64,000 nucleotides of DNA, from the NCBI RefSeq assembly GCF_008933115.1, contig NZ_WBVO01000001.1, positions 682,001 to 746,000 of the forward strand. Direction: 5' to 3'. Below the pieces are notes generated by a model, which saw only the letters and a list, made by a program, of their open reading frames with translations, searched no databases and was not told where the DNA came from. Source of the DNA: Phaeocystidibacter luteus. GTDB lineage: Bacteria; Bacteroidota; Bacteroidia; Flavobacteriales; Schleiferiaceae. The translations under genes were made by a program, and so were the position numbers. Below are positions 8,583 through 16,339 of this stretch, one piece after another. The stretch's first letter is position 1; each line of letters opens with the position of its first letter.

Positions 8583-10526
8583 ATGATTAAAGTTACTCTA
8601 CCCGACGGGTCGGTTCGTGAAATGCCCGACGGAAGCAGCGCCATGGATGTGGCGAAAGACATTAGCCATGGTTTGGCTAGAAATGTACTCAGCGGAACTT
8701 ACAACGGCGAAACCATCGAGCTTGAGGACCCCCTCACCGAAGATGGCGCTCTCGAACTGTTCACCTGGGATAGCGAAGGAGGAAAAAGAGCATTTTGGCA
8801 CTCGTCTGCCCACGTACTCGCACAAACCCTTCTCCACTTCTATCCGAACATTAAGCTGACGATTGGACCTCCCATTGAGAATGGATTCTACTACGACGTA
8901 GACCTCAACGGAGAGTCTATTGGAGAGGCTGATTTTCCAAAGATTGAAAAGCAGATGCTCGAATTCGCTCGTCAAAAAGCGGAATTTAAGTTGCGGTCTG
9001 TTACAAAGGCAGAGGCCTTGGAATACTACAAGGACAATGAGTACAAAACTGAACTCATTCAAAACCTTGAAGACGGTACTATCACCTTCTGTGACCATAG
9101 CAACTTTACCGATTTGTGTAGAGGTGGACACATTCCCAACACCGGCTACATCAAGTCGGTAAAGGTGATGAACATCGCCGGTGCATACTGGAGAGGAAAC
9201 GAAAATAACCCACAGTTAACTCGTGTGTACGGGATTTCCTTCCCGAAAGCGAGCATGCTTACAGAGTACCTTGAATTGCTCGAGCAAGCAAAGCAACGTG
9301 ACCACAGAAAGTTGGGTAAGGAATTGGAACTCTTCACGTTCAGTCAGCGTGTTGGACAAGGTTTACCACTTTGGTTACCGAAAGGAGCTGCCCTTCGTGA
9401 AAGATTGGAGCAGTTCTTAAAGCGCGCTCAAAAGAAGGCTGGCTACCAGCAGGTGATCAGTCCACATATTGGTAACAAAGAATTATACGTGACTTCGGGT
9501 CACTATGCAAAGTATGGTAAGGACAGCTTCCAGCCAATCAATACCCCAGAAGAAGGCGAAGAGTACCTACTCAAGCCGATGAACTGTCCGCACCACTGCG
9601 AAATCTACAAGGCGACACCGCGCTCTTACCGTGACTTACCTGTTCGCTTTGCGGAATTTGGAACTGTGTATAGATACGAACAGAGTGGTGAGCTTCATGG
9701 GTTAACTCGTGTTCGCGGGTTCACTCAGGATGATGCGCACATTTTCTGTACGCCAGATCAGGTGAAAGATGAGTTTAAGAAGGTAATTGACCTTGTATTG
9801 TACATCTTCAAAACACTTGATTTCAATGATTTCACTGCTCAAGTTTCATTGAGGGACCCTGAGAATACTGAAAAGTATATCGGTTCGGATGAAAACTGGG
9901 AGAAATCTGAAAGTGCCATTATTGAGGCTGCAGAAGAGAAGGGATTGAAGACCGTTGTGGAATATGGCGAAGCTGCATTCTATGGTCCGAAGCTCGACTT
10001 CATGGTGAAAGATGCCCTGGGAAGAAGCTGGCAACTAGGAACCATTCAGGTAGATTACAACTTGCCAGAGCGCTTTGAGCTTGAGTACAAGGGTAGTGAC
10101 AACGATTTGCACCGTCCGGTTATGATCCATAGAGCGCCATTTGGATCTATGGAAAGATTTGTTGCAGTATTGCTTGAACATTGTGGGGGTAATTTCCCGT
10201 TATGGTTAATGCCGGAGCAAGTTGCCATCCTTCCGATTTCGGATAAGTATCAGGACTACAGCGTGAAAGTTTCGAAATTGCTTGAAAATTACGATATTCG
10301 CGCCCTCATTGACGACAGAAGTGAGAAGATAGGAAGGAAGATTCGCGACGCTGAAGTGAAGAAGATTCCATACATGTTGATTGTCGGTGAGAAGGAGATG
10401 GAGAGCGAGACTTGCTCGGTTCGCCGTCATGGAGAAGGAGACATTGGCTCGATGTCGGTGAAGGAATTTGCTGATCTCGTGACAAAAGAAGTTGAAGAAA
10501 AGTTAGCAGCATTTGACGCTAACTAA
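8583..10526 (+). CDS. thrS: threonine--tRNA ligase (ThrRS)
   Basis: Class II aminoacyl-tRNA synthetase charging tRNA-Thr. The 647-residue length and domain order are standard. The N-terminal TGS domain occupies 1-60. The editing domain carries HSSAHVLAQ near residue 73 and the CRGGH metal-binding segment. The class II core carries [10 protein letters not shown], the motif 2 region FRYE-like [19 protein letters not shown], and motif 3 [11 protein letters not shown]. The C-terminal anticodon domain is complete. It heads the thrS-infC-rpmI-rplT translation operon, 41 bases before infC. Confidence 0.98.
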   Translation: MIKVTLPDGSVREMPDGSSAMDVAKDISHGLARNVLSGTYNGETIELEDPLTEDGALELFTWDSEGGKRAFWHSSAHVLAQTLLHFYPNIKLTIGPPIENGFYYDVDLNGESIGEADFPKIEKQMLEFARQKAEFKLRSVTKAEALEYYKDNEYKTELIQNLEDGTITFCDHSNFTDLCRGGHIPNTGYIKSVKVMNIAGAYWRGNENNPQLTRVYGISFPKASMLTEYLELLEQAKQRDHRKLGKELELFTFSQRVGQGLPLWLPKGAALRERLEQFLKRAQKKAGYQQVISPHIGNKELYVTSGHYAKYGKDSFQPINTPEEGEEYLLKPMNCPHHCEIYKATPRSYRDLPVRFAEFGTVYRYEQSGELHGLTRVRGFTQDDAHIFCTPDQVKDEFKKVIDLVLYIFKTLDFNDFTAQVSLRDPENTEKYIGSDENWEKSESAIIEAAEEKGLKTVVEYGEAAFYGPKLDFMVKDALGRSWQLGTIQVDYNLPERFELEYKGSDNDLHRPVMIHRAPFGSMERFVAVLLEHCGGNFPLWLMPEQVAILPISDKYQDYSVKVSKLLENYDIRALIDDRSEKIGRKIRDAEVKKIPYMLIVGEKEMESETCSVRRHGEGDIGSMSVKEFADLVTKEVEEKLAAFDAN

Positions 10527-10567
10527 TTGTATTATAAGAATTTGTGTTTAACTAAAACTACAGTACT

Positions 10568-11122
10568 CTGAGGAGACCAAGAAGAGCCCCGCAGCGCAGA
10601 GAGCGCCAAGAGGACCAGCACCTCATCAACGAAAAGATTCGCGTACCACGTGTGCGTGTCATTCAAGATGGAGCTGAGCCCGAGGTTTTGGCAACGCGTG
10701 ATGCATTGGCAAAAGCAAAAGAACAAGATTTGGATTTGGTAATGATTACAGACAAGGCGGATCCGCCGGTTGTGAGAATTATCGATTACAAGAAGTTCCT
10801 GTATGACCAGAAGAAAAAGCAGAAGGAAATTCAGCAGAAGGCTCAGAAGGTCACCGTTAAGGAAATTCGTTTTGGACCAAACACCGACGACCACGATTAT
10901 GAGTTTAAGCTAAAGCATGCTTATAAGTTCTTGGAAGATGGTGCAAAGCTCAAGGCGTTTGTATTCTTCAAGGGACGTACGATCGTTTACAAAGACAAAG
11001 GAGAAATCCTCTTGTTGCGATTGGCGCAGGACCTCGAGGAAGTAGGAAAAGTTGAGCAGATGCCGAAACTTGAGGGTAAGCGTATGATTATGTTCATCGG
11101 CCCGAAAAAGAAGGCGAAGTAA
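10568..11122 (+). CDS. infC: translation initiation factor IF-3, apparent CTG start
   Basis: IF-3 binds the 30S subunit and polices start-codon choice. The reading frame opens after a stop at 10553-10555, and the conserved N-terminal domain ([15 protein letters not shown]) runs upstream of the first GTG (10652), so initiation must lie between 10556 and about 10605. No ATG, GTG, TTG or ATT exists there in frame. CTG at 10568, followed by an RRPRR stretch typical of Bacteroidota IF-3, is the best candidate and gives 184 residues. Rare starts are a known feature of infC and allow IF-3 to repress its own synthesis. The rest ([20 protein letters not shown]) is a complete IF-3. Confidence 0.93.
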   Translation: MRRPRRAPQRRERQEDQHLINEKIRVPRVRVIQDGAEPEVLATRDALAKAKEQDLDLVMITDKADPPVVRIIDYKKFLYDQKKKQKEIQQKAQKVTVKEIRFGPNTDDHDYEFKLKHAYKFLEDGAKLKAFVFFKGRTIVYKDKGEILLLRLAQDLEEVGKVEQMPKLEGKRMIMFIGPKKKAK

Positions 11123-11159
11123 GATTATCACTGTAAGTCGAGCGTAAAACTGTAAGATT

Positions 11160-11357
11160 ATGCCGAAAATGAAAACCAAGTCTAGTGCTAAGAAGCGTTT
11201 CAAGCTTACTGGTACTGGCAAAATCAAGCGTAAGCACGCTTTCAAGAGTCACATCTTGACCAAGAAAGCGACTGACCGCAAACGTCGTCTAACTGATGCT
11301 ACTTTGGTAGACAAGGCAGACGAGAAGTCAATTAAGCAGCAGCTCACTATCGGTTAA
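11160..11357 (+). CDS. rpmI: 50S ribosomal protein L35
   Basis: A 65-residue, strongly basic protein beginning [20 protein letters not shown], the standard L35 N terminus, with a [12 protein letters not shown] segment. It lies in the invariant order infC-rpmI-rplT, 37 bases after infC. Codon use is that of a highly expressed gene. Confidence 0.98.
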   Translation: MPKMKTKSSAKKRFKLTGTGKIKRKHAFKSHILTKKATDRKRRLTDATLVDKADEKSIKQQLTIG

Positions 11358-11458
11358 TACCGGAGTTGCGCTGGTTAAATTCATTAAACCCTGTGTTGTC
11401 GCCCCATTAAAAAGTTTCCTGTTCGCCAGGAGCGCGCCTCACAAAAAATGATCAAATT

Positions 11459-11803
11459 ATGCCAAGAAGTGTAAATCACGTTGCATCAAGAGCCCGCAGA
11501 AAGCGCCTCATGCAACTTTCAAAAGGTTACTACGGACGTCGTAAGAACGTTTGGACAGTAGCAAAGAACGCGGTTGAGAAGGGTCTTCAGTACTCTTACC
11601 GTGACCGTAGAAACAAAAAACGCACATTCCGTGCATTGTGGATCGCGCGTATCAACGCCGGTGCACGCGCCAACGGTATGTCTTACAGCGTTTTCATGGG
11701 TAAAGTAAAAGCATCAGGTATTGAGCTAAACCGCAAGGTACTCGCTGACCTCGCAATGAACCACCCAGAGGCTTTCAAAGCAATCGTAGCGAAAGTTAAA
11801 TAA
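11459..11803 (+). CDS. rplT: 50S ribosomal protein L20
   Basis: A 114-residue basic protein with the L20 hallmarks [22 protein letters not shown] and [12 protein letters not shown]20 binds 23S rRNA early in assembly and in some bacteria represses its own operon; the 101-base gap before it is the longest in this operon, but I could not identify a pseudoknot in it by eye. It is the last gene, followed by a strong terminator. Confidence 0.98.
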   Translation: MPRSVNHVASRARRKRLMQLSKGYYGRRKNVWTVAKNAVEKGLQYSYRDRRNKKRTFRALWIARINAGARANGMSYSVFMGKVKASGIELNRKVLADLAMNHPEAFKAIVAKVK

Positions 11804-11828
11804 GCAATAGTTCGACTTACAGTATAGG

Positions 11829-11867
11829 TCCCGTCTCACAGCAATGTGATGGCGGGATTTTTTTTTT
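11829..11867 (+). terminator. intrinsic terminator of the thrS-infC-rpmI-rplT operon
   Basis: Arms TCCCGTCTCACA and TGTGATGGCGGGA pair with one wobble and one bulged base around a GCAA tetraloop, followed by ten T residues. It lies 26 bases past the rplT stop. Confidence 0.93.
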
Positions 11868-11900
11868 GCTGGAATGTAGAACATCATCAAACCATTTACT

Positions 11901-11908
11901 TACTTTTG
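11901..11908 (+). promoter_or_regulatory. -7 promoter box (TACTTTTG) of the higBA pair
   Basis: A perfect TAnnTTTG box 25 bases before the higB start. The predicted transcription start falls inside the palindrome directly downstream, as expected for an autorepressed toxin-antitoxin operon. Confidence 0.6.
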
Positions 11909-11924
11909 ACGTTAGTAACGTTAC
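11909..11924 (+). promoter_or_regulatory. probable HigA operator (nested palindromes)
   Basis: Two overlapping inverted repeats: ACGTTA-G-TAACGT (11909-11921) and GTAACGTTAC (11915-11924). They follow the -7 box at once and precede higB. HigA-type antitoxins bind such palindromes to repress their own operon; that HigA binds here is inference. Confidence 0.55.
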
Positions 11925-11932
11925 ACGTTTGT

Positions 11933-12214
11933 ATGATAGCTTCATTTGGCTCTAAGGATACCATCCACATTTATGAAGGGCACAGAATCAAAAAGCCCCA
12001 ATTAGAAGTGCAGAACATCGCCCGTCGAAAATTGCGCATGCTTCACAACTCGAAGGACATAAATGATCTCAGAGTACCTCCTTCAAATAGGCTAGAGAAG
12101 TTATCAGGAAATTTGAGAGAATTCTACAGCATACGTGTGAACAAACAATGGCGTATAATATTTAAATGGAAAGATGGCCAAGCCCTTGACGTAGAACTAA
12201 TTGATTACCACTAA
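11933..12214 (+). CDS. higB: HigB/RelE-family toxin of a type II toxin-antitoxin pair
   Basis: A 93-residue protein of the HigB (plasmid maintenance killer) family. These toxins cleave mRNA on the ribosome. The central LRVPPSNRLEKLSGNLREFYSIRVNKQWRIIFKW segment, split here by eye into LEKLSGN and VNKQWRIIF motifs, and the terminal VELIDYH are typical. The frame extends upstream into the terminator, but the ATG at 11933 follows the promoter and gives the normal family start (MIASFGSK). The antitoxin gene begins 11 bases downstream. All key elements look intact. Confidence 0.88.
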   Translation: MIASFGSKDTIHIYEGHRIKKPQLEVQNIARRKLRMLHNSKDINDLRVPPSNRLEKLSGNLREFYSIRVNKQWRIIFKWKDGQALDVELIDYH

Positions 12215-12224
12215 GACCTAGAGT

Positions 12225-12527
12225 ATGAGTGAATTAAGAAACATACATCCCGGAGAAGTCCTGAAAGAGGAGTTCCTATTGCCTCTGCAGATTACGGCTT
12301 ATCGGTTGTCGAAGGATATCGCCATACCTCAAACCAGGATATCCGAAATCCTAAAAGGGAATCGAAGAATCACTGCGGATACAGCATTGAGATTGAGCAA
12401 ATACTTCGGCAACTCTGCTAAATTCTGGTTGGGCCTTCAAGATGATTTTGATATCGAAGAAGAAATGAGAACTAAGCGCCAAGAGCTCGAAAATATCAAG
12501 CACTTTGAGGAACGTGATGTGGCCTAG
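12225..12527 (+). CDS. higA: HigA-family antitoxin (XRE helix-turn-helix)
   Basis: A 100-residue antitoxin with the family opening RNIHPGEVLKEEFL, an XRE-type helix-turn-helix (AYRLSKDIAIPQTRISEILKG, here spanning residues about 25-45), and the closing FWLGLQDDFDIEEE segment. It follows the toxin gene, the usual order for higBA, and should neutralise HigB and repress the operon through the upstream palindromes. Its last 23 bases overlap an upstream extension of the hydrolase frame, but not the hydrolase start chosen here. Confidence 0.92.
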   Translation: MSELRNIHPGEVLKEEFLLPLQITAYRLSKDIAIPQTRISEILKGNRRITADTALRLSKYFGNSAKFWLGLQDDFDIEEEMRTKRQELENIKHFEERDVA

Positions 12528-12555
12528 GGATACTGTATTCTTCCAGAATTGGCGA

Positions 12556-13395
12556 ATGAATTGTACCCGACTGGCCATGGTTGTTATGATTGCACTTGCA
12601 CTCTCCTGCAATCAGAGCTCTTCCGAGCATTCAAACACAATCCAGACTTCCGATACTAGTATTAATTTCGACCAACGACTGATTGGAACCGGCACCCCAA
12701 CCATCATCTTCGAAGCCGGCCTTGGCGATGGAAATGAGCATTGGACCACGCTACAGGATAGCTTATCAAAATCATACACAACACTGAGTTACGACCGCCT
12801 TGGCGTCGGAGAATCTCCTTCTACTACCCTTCGACGAACTGTTGAGAATCAGGTAGAAGACCTCCATCAACTCATTACACAGAACTCAATCGACGGCCCA
12901 ATCATACTCGTCGGTCATTCCATGGGGAGCTATATCGTACGAAAGTATCAAAGCACATATCCAGATGACATAGCTGGCATTTTCCTCATCGACCCATCTC
13001 ATGAATACCAACACGATGAAATCCGTTCGAGGATGTCAATGCAAGAGGTCGATTCAATGAAGGCGGCCATGGAATCCTTTTTTTCTGAGCAACCGAAAGG
13101 TGTGTACAACGAATATTTAGAGTTCGAACCTACGTGGATAAAAATGCGAGAAGTGCCCTTCCCAAAAGACATCCCAGTGCATATCGTTGCTTCTTGGAGA
13201 GAAAACAGTTTCTTGACGCCAGAAAATATGGCAGCCAAAAAAAAGCTCTACAACAATTGGCTGATGGGTCATGAGAACATCACAATGACCAGCACAACCC
13301 AAAGTGGTCATTATATCCATCTCGATGAGCCAGGGCTTGTTTTGGAGTTGATTCGAGATTTCTTGTCAGATGTAGATTTAAGTCTCGCCCCCTAA
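12556..13395 (+). CDS. alpha/beta-hydrolase lipoprotein
   Basis: A 279-residue exported hydrolase. The start at 12556 gives a short signal peptide with the lipid cysteine at C18 (ALSC). A longer frame begins inside higA but would bury the signal. The fold elements are an FEAGLGDGN oxyanion strand, a nucleophile elbow GHSMG (serine about 122), the FLIDPSHE strand and a catalytic histidine in SGHYIHLDEP (about H252). The substrate is unknown; esterase, lipase and proline iminopeptidase-like relatives are possible. It lies 28 bases after higA and may be read through from the toxin-antitoxin promoter. Confidence 0.82.
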   Translation: MNCTRLAMVVMIALALSCNQSSSEHSNTIQTSDTSINFDQRLIGTGTPTIIFEAGLGDGNEHWTTLQDSLSKSYTTLSYDRLGVGESPSTTLRRTVENQVEDLHQLITQNSIDGPIILVGHSMGSYIVRKYQSTYPDDIAGIFLIDPSHEYQHDEIRSRMSMQEVDSMKAAMESFFSEQPKGVYNEYLEFEPTWIKMREVPFPKDIPVHIVASWRENSFLTPENMAAKKKLYNNWLMGHENITMTSTTQSGHYIHLDEPGLVLELIRDFLSDVDLSLAP

Positions 13396-13491
13396 GTCAA
13401 TTGACAGTCTAATAATCGACCTGTTCTAAGTGCCTCGACGCACAATGCTGCCTCAGATTCTATCATTTTATTCTACATCAATTAATTTCAA

Positions 13492-13731
13492 ATGAAGTTC
13501 CAATCCACCGAAATAAATTGATAAACTTATATCCAAATGGAGACAGTCCTCTGAAGGTGCAATCTTTCAGTGCTTCGTATACCTGAAGGAAAAGGATACC
13601 GTGTCTACTTTGTTGAAATAGATGACCTTGTACTCCTCTTATTACTTGGAGGAAACAAAGCCAGGCAATCCTCAGACATAAAAAAGGCAAAGAATATCTG
13701 GAATGAACTCAAAAAAGAAGATTACTTATAA
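13492..13731 (+). pseudogene. decayed Gp49/HigB-like toxin (addiction module killer) remnant
   Basis: Three frames together spell one toxin of the TIGR02683/Gp49-like type. The first frame gives MKFQSTEI (from 13492) and then meets stops. A shifted frame gives IDKLIS and then PNGDSPLKVQSFS. A third gives VLRIPEGKGYRVYF and LLLLLGGNKARQSSDIKKAK, and ends at 13731. Compared with the roughly 95-100 residue family, about 20 residues after the first strand are missing and at least two frameshifts are present, so no functional protein can be made. The 3' end overlaps the intact antitoxin by 29 bases, the normal arrangement for this pair. Confidence 0.8.
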
Positions 13732-14005
13732 ATCATTCGATGTTGCAGATCATCTCGAGGATAGAGAGGTAATCATCCAGTACCTCAATACTGTATTGGA
13801 AGAAGGAGATGCAGCTGATCTAGTTCTCGCATTATCGGATGTTTCTAGAGCCATAGGCATGTCGAAAATTGCAGAATCAACAGGTATGAGTCGTCCAAGT
13901 TTATACAAAGCACTCGCCCCCAACGCACGACCTCAATTCAATACCATTCTAAAAGTATTAAGAGCTATCGGAGGGAATTTGAGCATCGTTCCGTCAAAGC
14001 AATAG
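13703..14005 (+). CDS. addiction-module antidote protein (orphaned antitoxin)
   Basis: A 100-residue helix-turn-helix protein of the TIGR02684 antidote family. It has the family's YKSFDVADHLEDREVIIQYL-like opening (residues about 9-30), a central LSDVSRAIGMSKIAESTGMS helix-turn-helix, and the closing LYKALAPNARPQFNTILKVL-type segment, followed by a GGNLSIVP end. It is intact while its cognate toxin gene just upstream is broken. It could still act as a DNA-binding repressor or cross-neutralise another toxin. NmrA-like reductase follows 11 bases later. Confidence 0.88.
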   Translation: MNSKKKITYKSFDVADHLEDREVIIQYLNTVLEEGDAADLVLALSDVSRAIGMSKIAESTGMSRPSLYKALAPNARPQFNTILKVLRAIGGNLSIVPSKQ

Positions 14006-14016
14006 TCTTCCTTGTA

Positions 14017-14892
14017 ATGAAACAAAAACGCGCACTTATCACCGGAGCTACTGGAAATGTTGGTCAAGCGGTCATTGAATTTCTAAATGAGATTCATGAT
14101 ACAGAACTCCTGAGTATTCATGCAGGAGTACGATCTAAAGAAAAAGCGGCCGGAAAATTTCCCGACTCAGTTTCGCTAATAACTTTCGATTTTGAAGACC
14201 AGACCACGCATGAAGCGGCCTTTGAAGATGTGGATGTGCTGTTTCTATTGAGACCACCCCAGATTTCAGACGTGAAAGGTGTGTTTGCTCCTATGTTAAA
14301 CACAGCTGTGAAATGTGGCATTAATAAAGTGGTCTTCCTCTCTGTACAAGGTGTAGAGAGTAGCTCGGTAATTCCACACCATAAAATTGAAGCCATCATT
14401 CGCAAACTTCAATTCGAGTATGTTTTTCTTCGACCGAGTTACTTTATGCAAAATCTAACGACGACGTTGCTTCCCGAAATTAGAAACAAAAGGACTATAA
14501 CTCTCCCCTCTGCCAATGCCGTATTCAACTGGATTGATGTGAAAAACATTGGCGAAGTTGGAGCCTATGCGGTTAATGACTTTGAATCATTTCGGAATCG
14601 CGCAATAGAACTTACCGGAGAAGAAAACCTGAACTTTAAAGAAGTAGCGAACTTACTCTCGAAAACACTCGATCTCCAAATTACGTATCGCCCAGTCAGT
14701 CCATTCACCTTCTTCTTTCAAAAGGCCAAGAATTCCAGCCTGGGGTACGCGTTTGTGGTCACCATGTTACACTTTCTGCCTCGCGTTCAAAATGCTCCAA
14801 TCATCAATCATAACTTTCTAGAAATTTGCGGAAGCCCCCCAACACGCTTAGAAGATTTCATTACTCGGGAAAGAAAGCAGTTTACTCCCTAA
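14017..14892 (+). CDS. NmrA-like NAD(P)-binding protein (atypical SDR)
   Basis: A 291-residue atypical short-chain dehydrogenase. The N-terminal dinucleotide motif is TGATGNVG (about residues 9-16). A later VVFLSVQGVE strand and the absence of the YxxxK catalytic pair are typical of NmrA/YtfG relatives, which act as NADPH sensors or quinone reductases. The C-terminal half has an extra LTGEENLNFKEVANLLS segment, usual for the family's substrate lobe. It begins 11 bases after the orphan antitoxin and may be co-transcribed with it. The exact substrate is unknown. Confidence 0.82.
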   Translation: MKQKRALITGATGNVGQAVIEFLNEIHDTELLSIHAGVRSKEKAAGKFPDSVSLITFDFEDQTTHEAAFEDVDVLFLLRPPQISDVKGVFAPMLNTAVKCGINKVVFLSVQGVESSSVIPHHKIEAIIRKLQFEYVFLRPSYFMQNLTTTLLPEIRNKRTITLPSANAVFNWIDVKNIGEVGAYAVNDFESFRNRAIELTGEENLNFKEVANLLSKTLDLQITYRPVSPFTFFFQKAKNSSLGYAFVVTMLHFLPRVQNAPIINHNFLEICGSPPTRLEDFITRERKQFTP

Positions 14893-14963
14893 AAGTATTT
14901 ACCCATAATCCGAACGATTCCCTTCTTTCTGCTGTTATCTTGCTGAACTAAAACCAATCGTTC

Positions 14964-15686
14964 ATGAAACTTACCATACCCCTACTCGCTTTATCCGTTT
15001 TGTTTAGCACGCCGTTGCTAGCCCAAAATTCATGGCAAATAGAATTGAACAGCTATGGCGGTCAAGTACTTGGTGACTTTAGCGAGTCTGACCAAATAAA
15101 TACAACAAACGGGTTCTCCGAACACTCCTTTTCGAACGACCTCACTGTGAAGTACTACATCGGCGACCTCGGATTGGGAATTCGATTTAGTTCTGGATTG
15201 TATAGCCTCGACTATGAAGAGTACGAAGAGTCACTTGCCGAGTTCTTCAACGCCGAAAACAATGCATATCGCAATCGTCCGAACTTCGGCTACTTCTCCC
15301 TTAGCTCCATGTTTGGAATTTCCTATCGTGTAGGAATTGCCGAGAAGTGGAGCCTTGAACCAAGTTTCTTTTTCGGCGGAATGAGCCTAGTAGTTCCAGG
15401 TGATGACATGGTCTTTCAAAGAGGCGCTACTACGGAGAGATTTATCTCAGAGACTTCAGTCACCGAAGGCCTCGTCCTAGCTCCTGGAATTAGAGCAAAC
15501 TGGCAATTCCACAAAAACTTTGGCGCATCCGTAATGCTAGAGTATCAATATACCTCACTTGAAGAAGTAGAAATTGAAGGGGTCATTTACGACGTAAATG
15601 GAATCGCTGAATTTGAACTGGAAAAGCAACTCAGCCCTCAAGCGTTTCAACTTGGCATCGGCTTCTACTACAATTTTGGGTCATAG
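14964..15686 (+). CDS. outer-membrane beta-barrel protein (OmpW/porin-like), unknown function
   Basis: A 240-residue protein with a clear signal peptide ending LLAQ (about residue 21). Alternating aromatic and polar strands follow (LGIRFSSGLY, FGYFSLSSMFGISYRVG, WSLEPSFFFGG), and the last strand is LGIGFYYNFGS, as in small barrels. It is acidic and ends close to a terminal aromatic strand suited to the BAM machinery. It stands just upstream of the ECF sigma gene and could be a target of it. No specific family was recognised. Confidence 0.72.
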   Translation: MKLTIPLLALSVLFSTPLLAQNSWQIELNSYGGQVLGDFSESDQINTTNGFSEHSFSNDLTVKYYIGDLGLGIRFSSGLYSLDYEEYEESLAEFFNAENNAYRNRPNFGYFSLSSMFGISYRVGIAEKWSLEPSFFFGGMSLVVPGDDMVFQRGATTERFISETSVTEGLVLAPGIRANWQFHKNFGASVMLEYQYTSLEEVEIEGVIYDVNGIAEFELEKQLSPQAFQLGIGFYYNFGS

Positions 15687-15760
15687 CAAAAGGACCTGAC
15701 GGATTCTATCTATCATCGCCTCCATTGATATTTTAGATTCGTTAGCAACCTTTTCAATTC

Positions 15761-15768
15761 TACCTTCG
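15761..15768 (+). promoter_or_regulatory. possible -7 box (TACCTTCG) of the ECF sigma operon
   Basis: TACCTTCG, one base off consensus, lies 22 bases upstream of the GTG start. An out-of-frame ATG at 15775 opens an eight-codon frame ending at 15801 that overlaps the sigma start, and this may matter for initiation. Confidence 0.4.
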
Positions 15769-15790
15769 TATTAATGGCAAAAGCAACCGA

Positions 15791-16339
15791 GTGTCGTTGA
15801 ACTCACCATCAGAACTCATCCGCGTTATACAAGCGTGCCGCGACAATAACCGTCTAGCCCAGAAGGAGTTATACCAACACTTCTATGGCTATGGTATGAG
15901 TGTAGCCTTCCGATACGTAAATGATCGGGAAGACGCAGTGGAGATTCTGAATACCGCTTTTGTTAAAATATTTAAGAACCTCGATTCGTACGATATCGAA
16001 AAGCCGCTTAAGCCATGGATTCGCAGAATTATGGTGAATACGGCTATCGATTTTCTTCGAGTACGCAGGAGAATTGCCGATTCAGGTGACATTGAGTTGG
16101 CTCCAGAACCGGGCGTACAAGAAAGTGTGACAAGCAACTTGGCTTATGAGGAAATCCTCAAATTAATCCAGCAACTTAGTCCGTCGTACCGAACCGTATT
16201 TAACCTCTTCGTCATCGAAGGGTACAAACATGAAGAAATTGCCGACATGCTCGGAATATCCGTGGGCACGTCGAAATCAAACTTGTTTAAAGCCAAAGCA
16301 CATCTTCGTGTGGCTTTGGAAAAATTGGAGGCAGAATGA
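15791..16339 (+). CDS. ECF-type RNA polymerase sigma factor
   Basis: A 182-residue sigma-70 family protein. Region 2 spans about 25-95 (AFRYVNDREDAVEILNTAFVKIF, then WIRRIMVNTAIDFLR) and region 4 about 125-175 (LSPSYRTVFNLFVIEGYKHEEIADML, then GTSKSNLFKAK). It starts with GTG; no ATG is available in frame. The next gene overlaps by four bases (ATGA) and encodes a membrane protein that probably holds the sigma factor inactive. Likely targets are envelope genes such as the barrel gene upstream. The stimulus cannot be read from sequence. Confidence 0.93.
   Translation: MSLNSPSELIRVIQACRDNNRLAQKELYQHFYGYGMSVAFRYVNDREDAVEILNTAFVKIFKNLDSYDIEKPLKPWIRRIMVNTAIDFLRVRRRIADSGDIELAPEPGVQESVTSNLAYEEILKLIQQLSPSYRTVFNLFVIEGYKHEEIADMLGISVGTSKSNLFKAKAHLRVALEKLEAE

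Noticed and set aside
8598-9131. Minus-strand frame of 177 codons inside thrS
   Set aside because: It overlaps a full-length, strongly conserved ThrRS in the sense strand and its product shows no domain or promoter. Antisense open frames are expected here.
13478-13690. Minus-strand gene of 70 codons in the gap before the orphan antidote
   Set aside because: It lies antisense to the recognisable toxin remnant and has no family resemblance or start signal.
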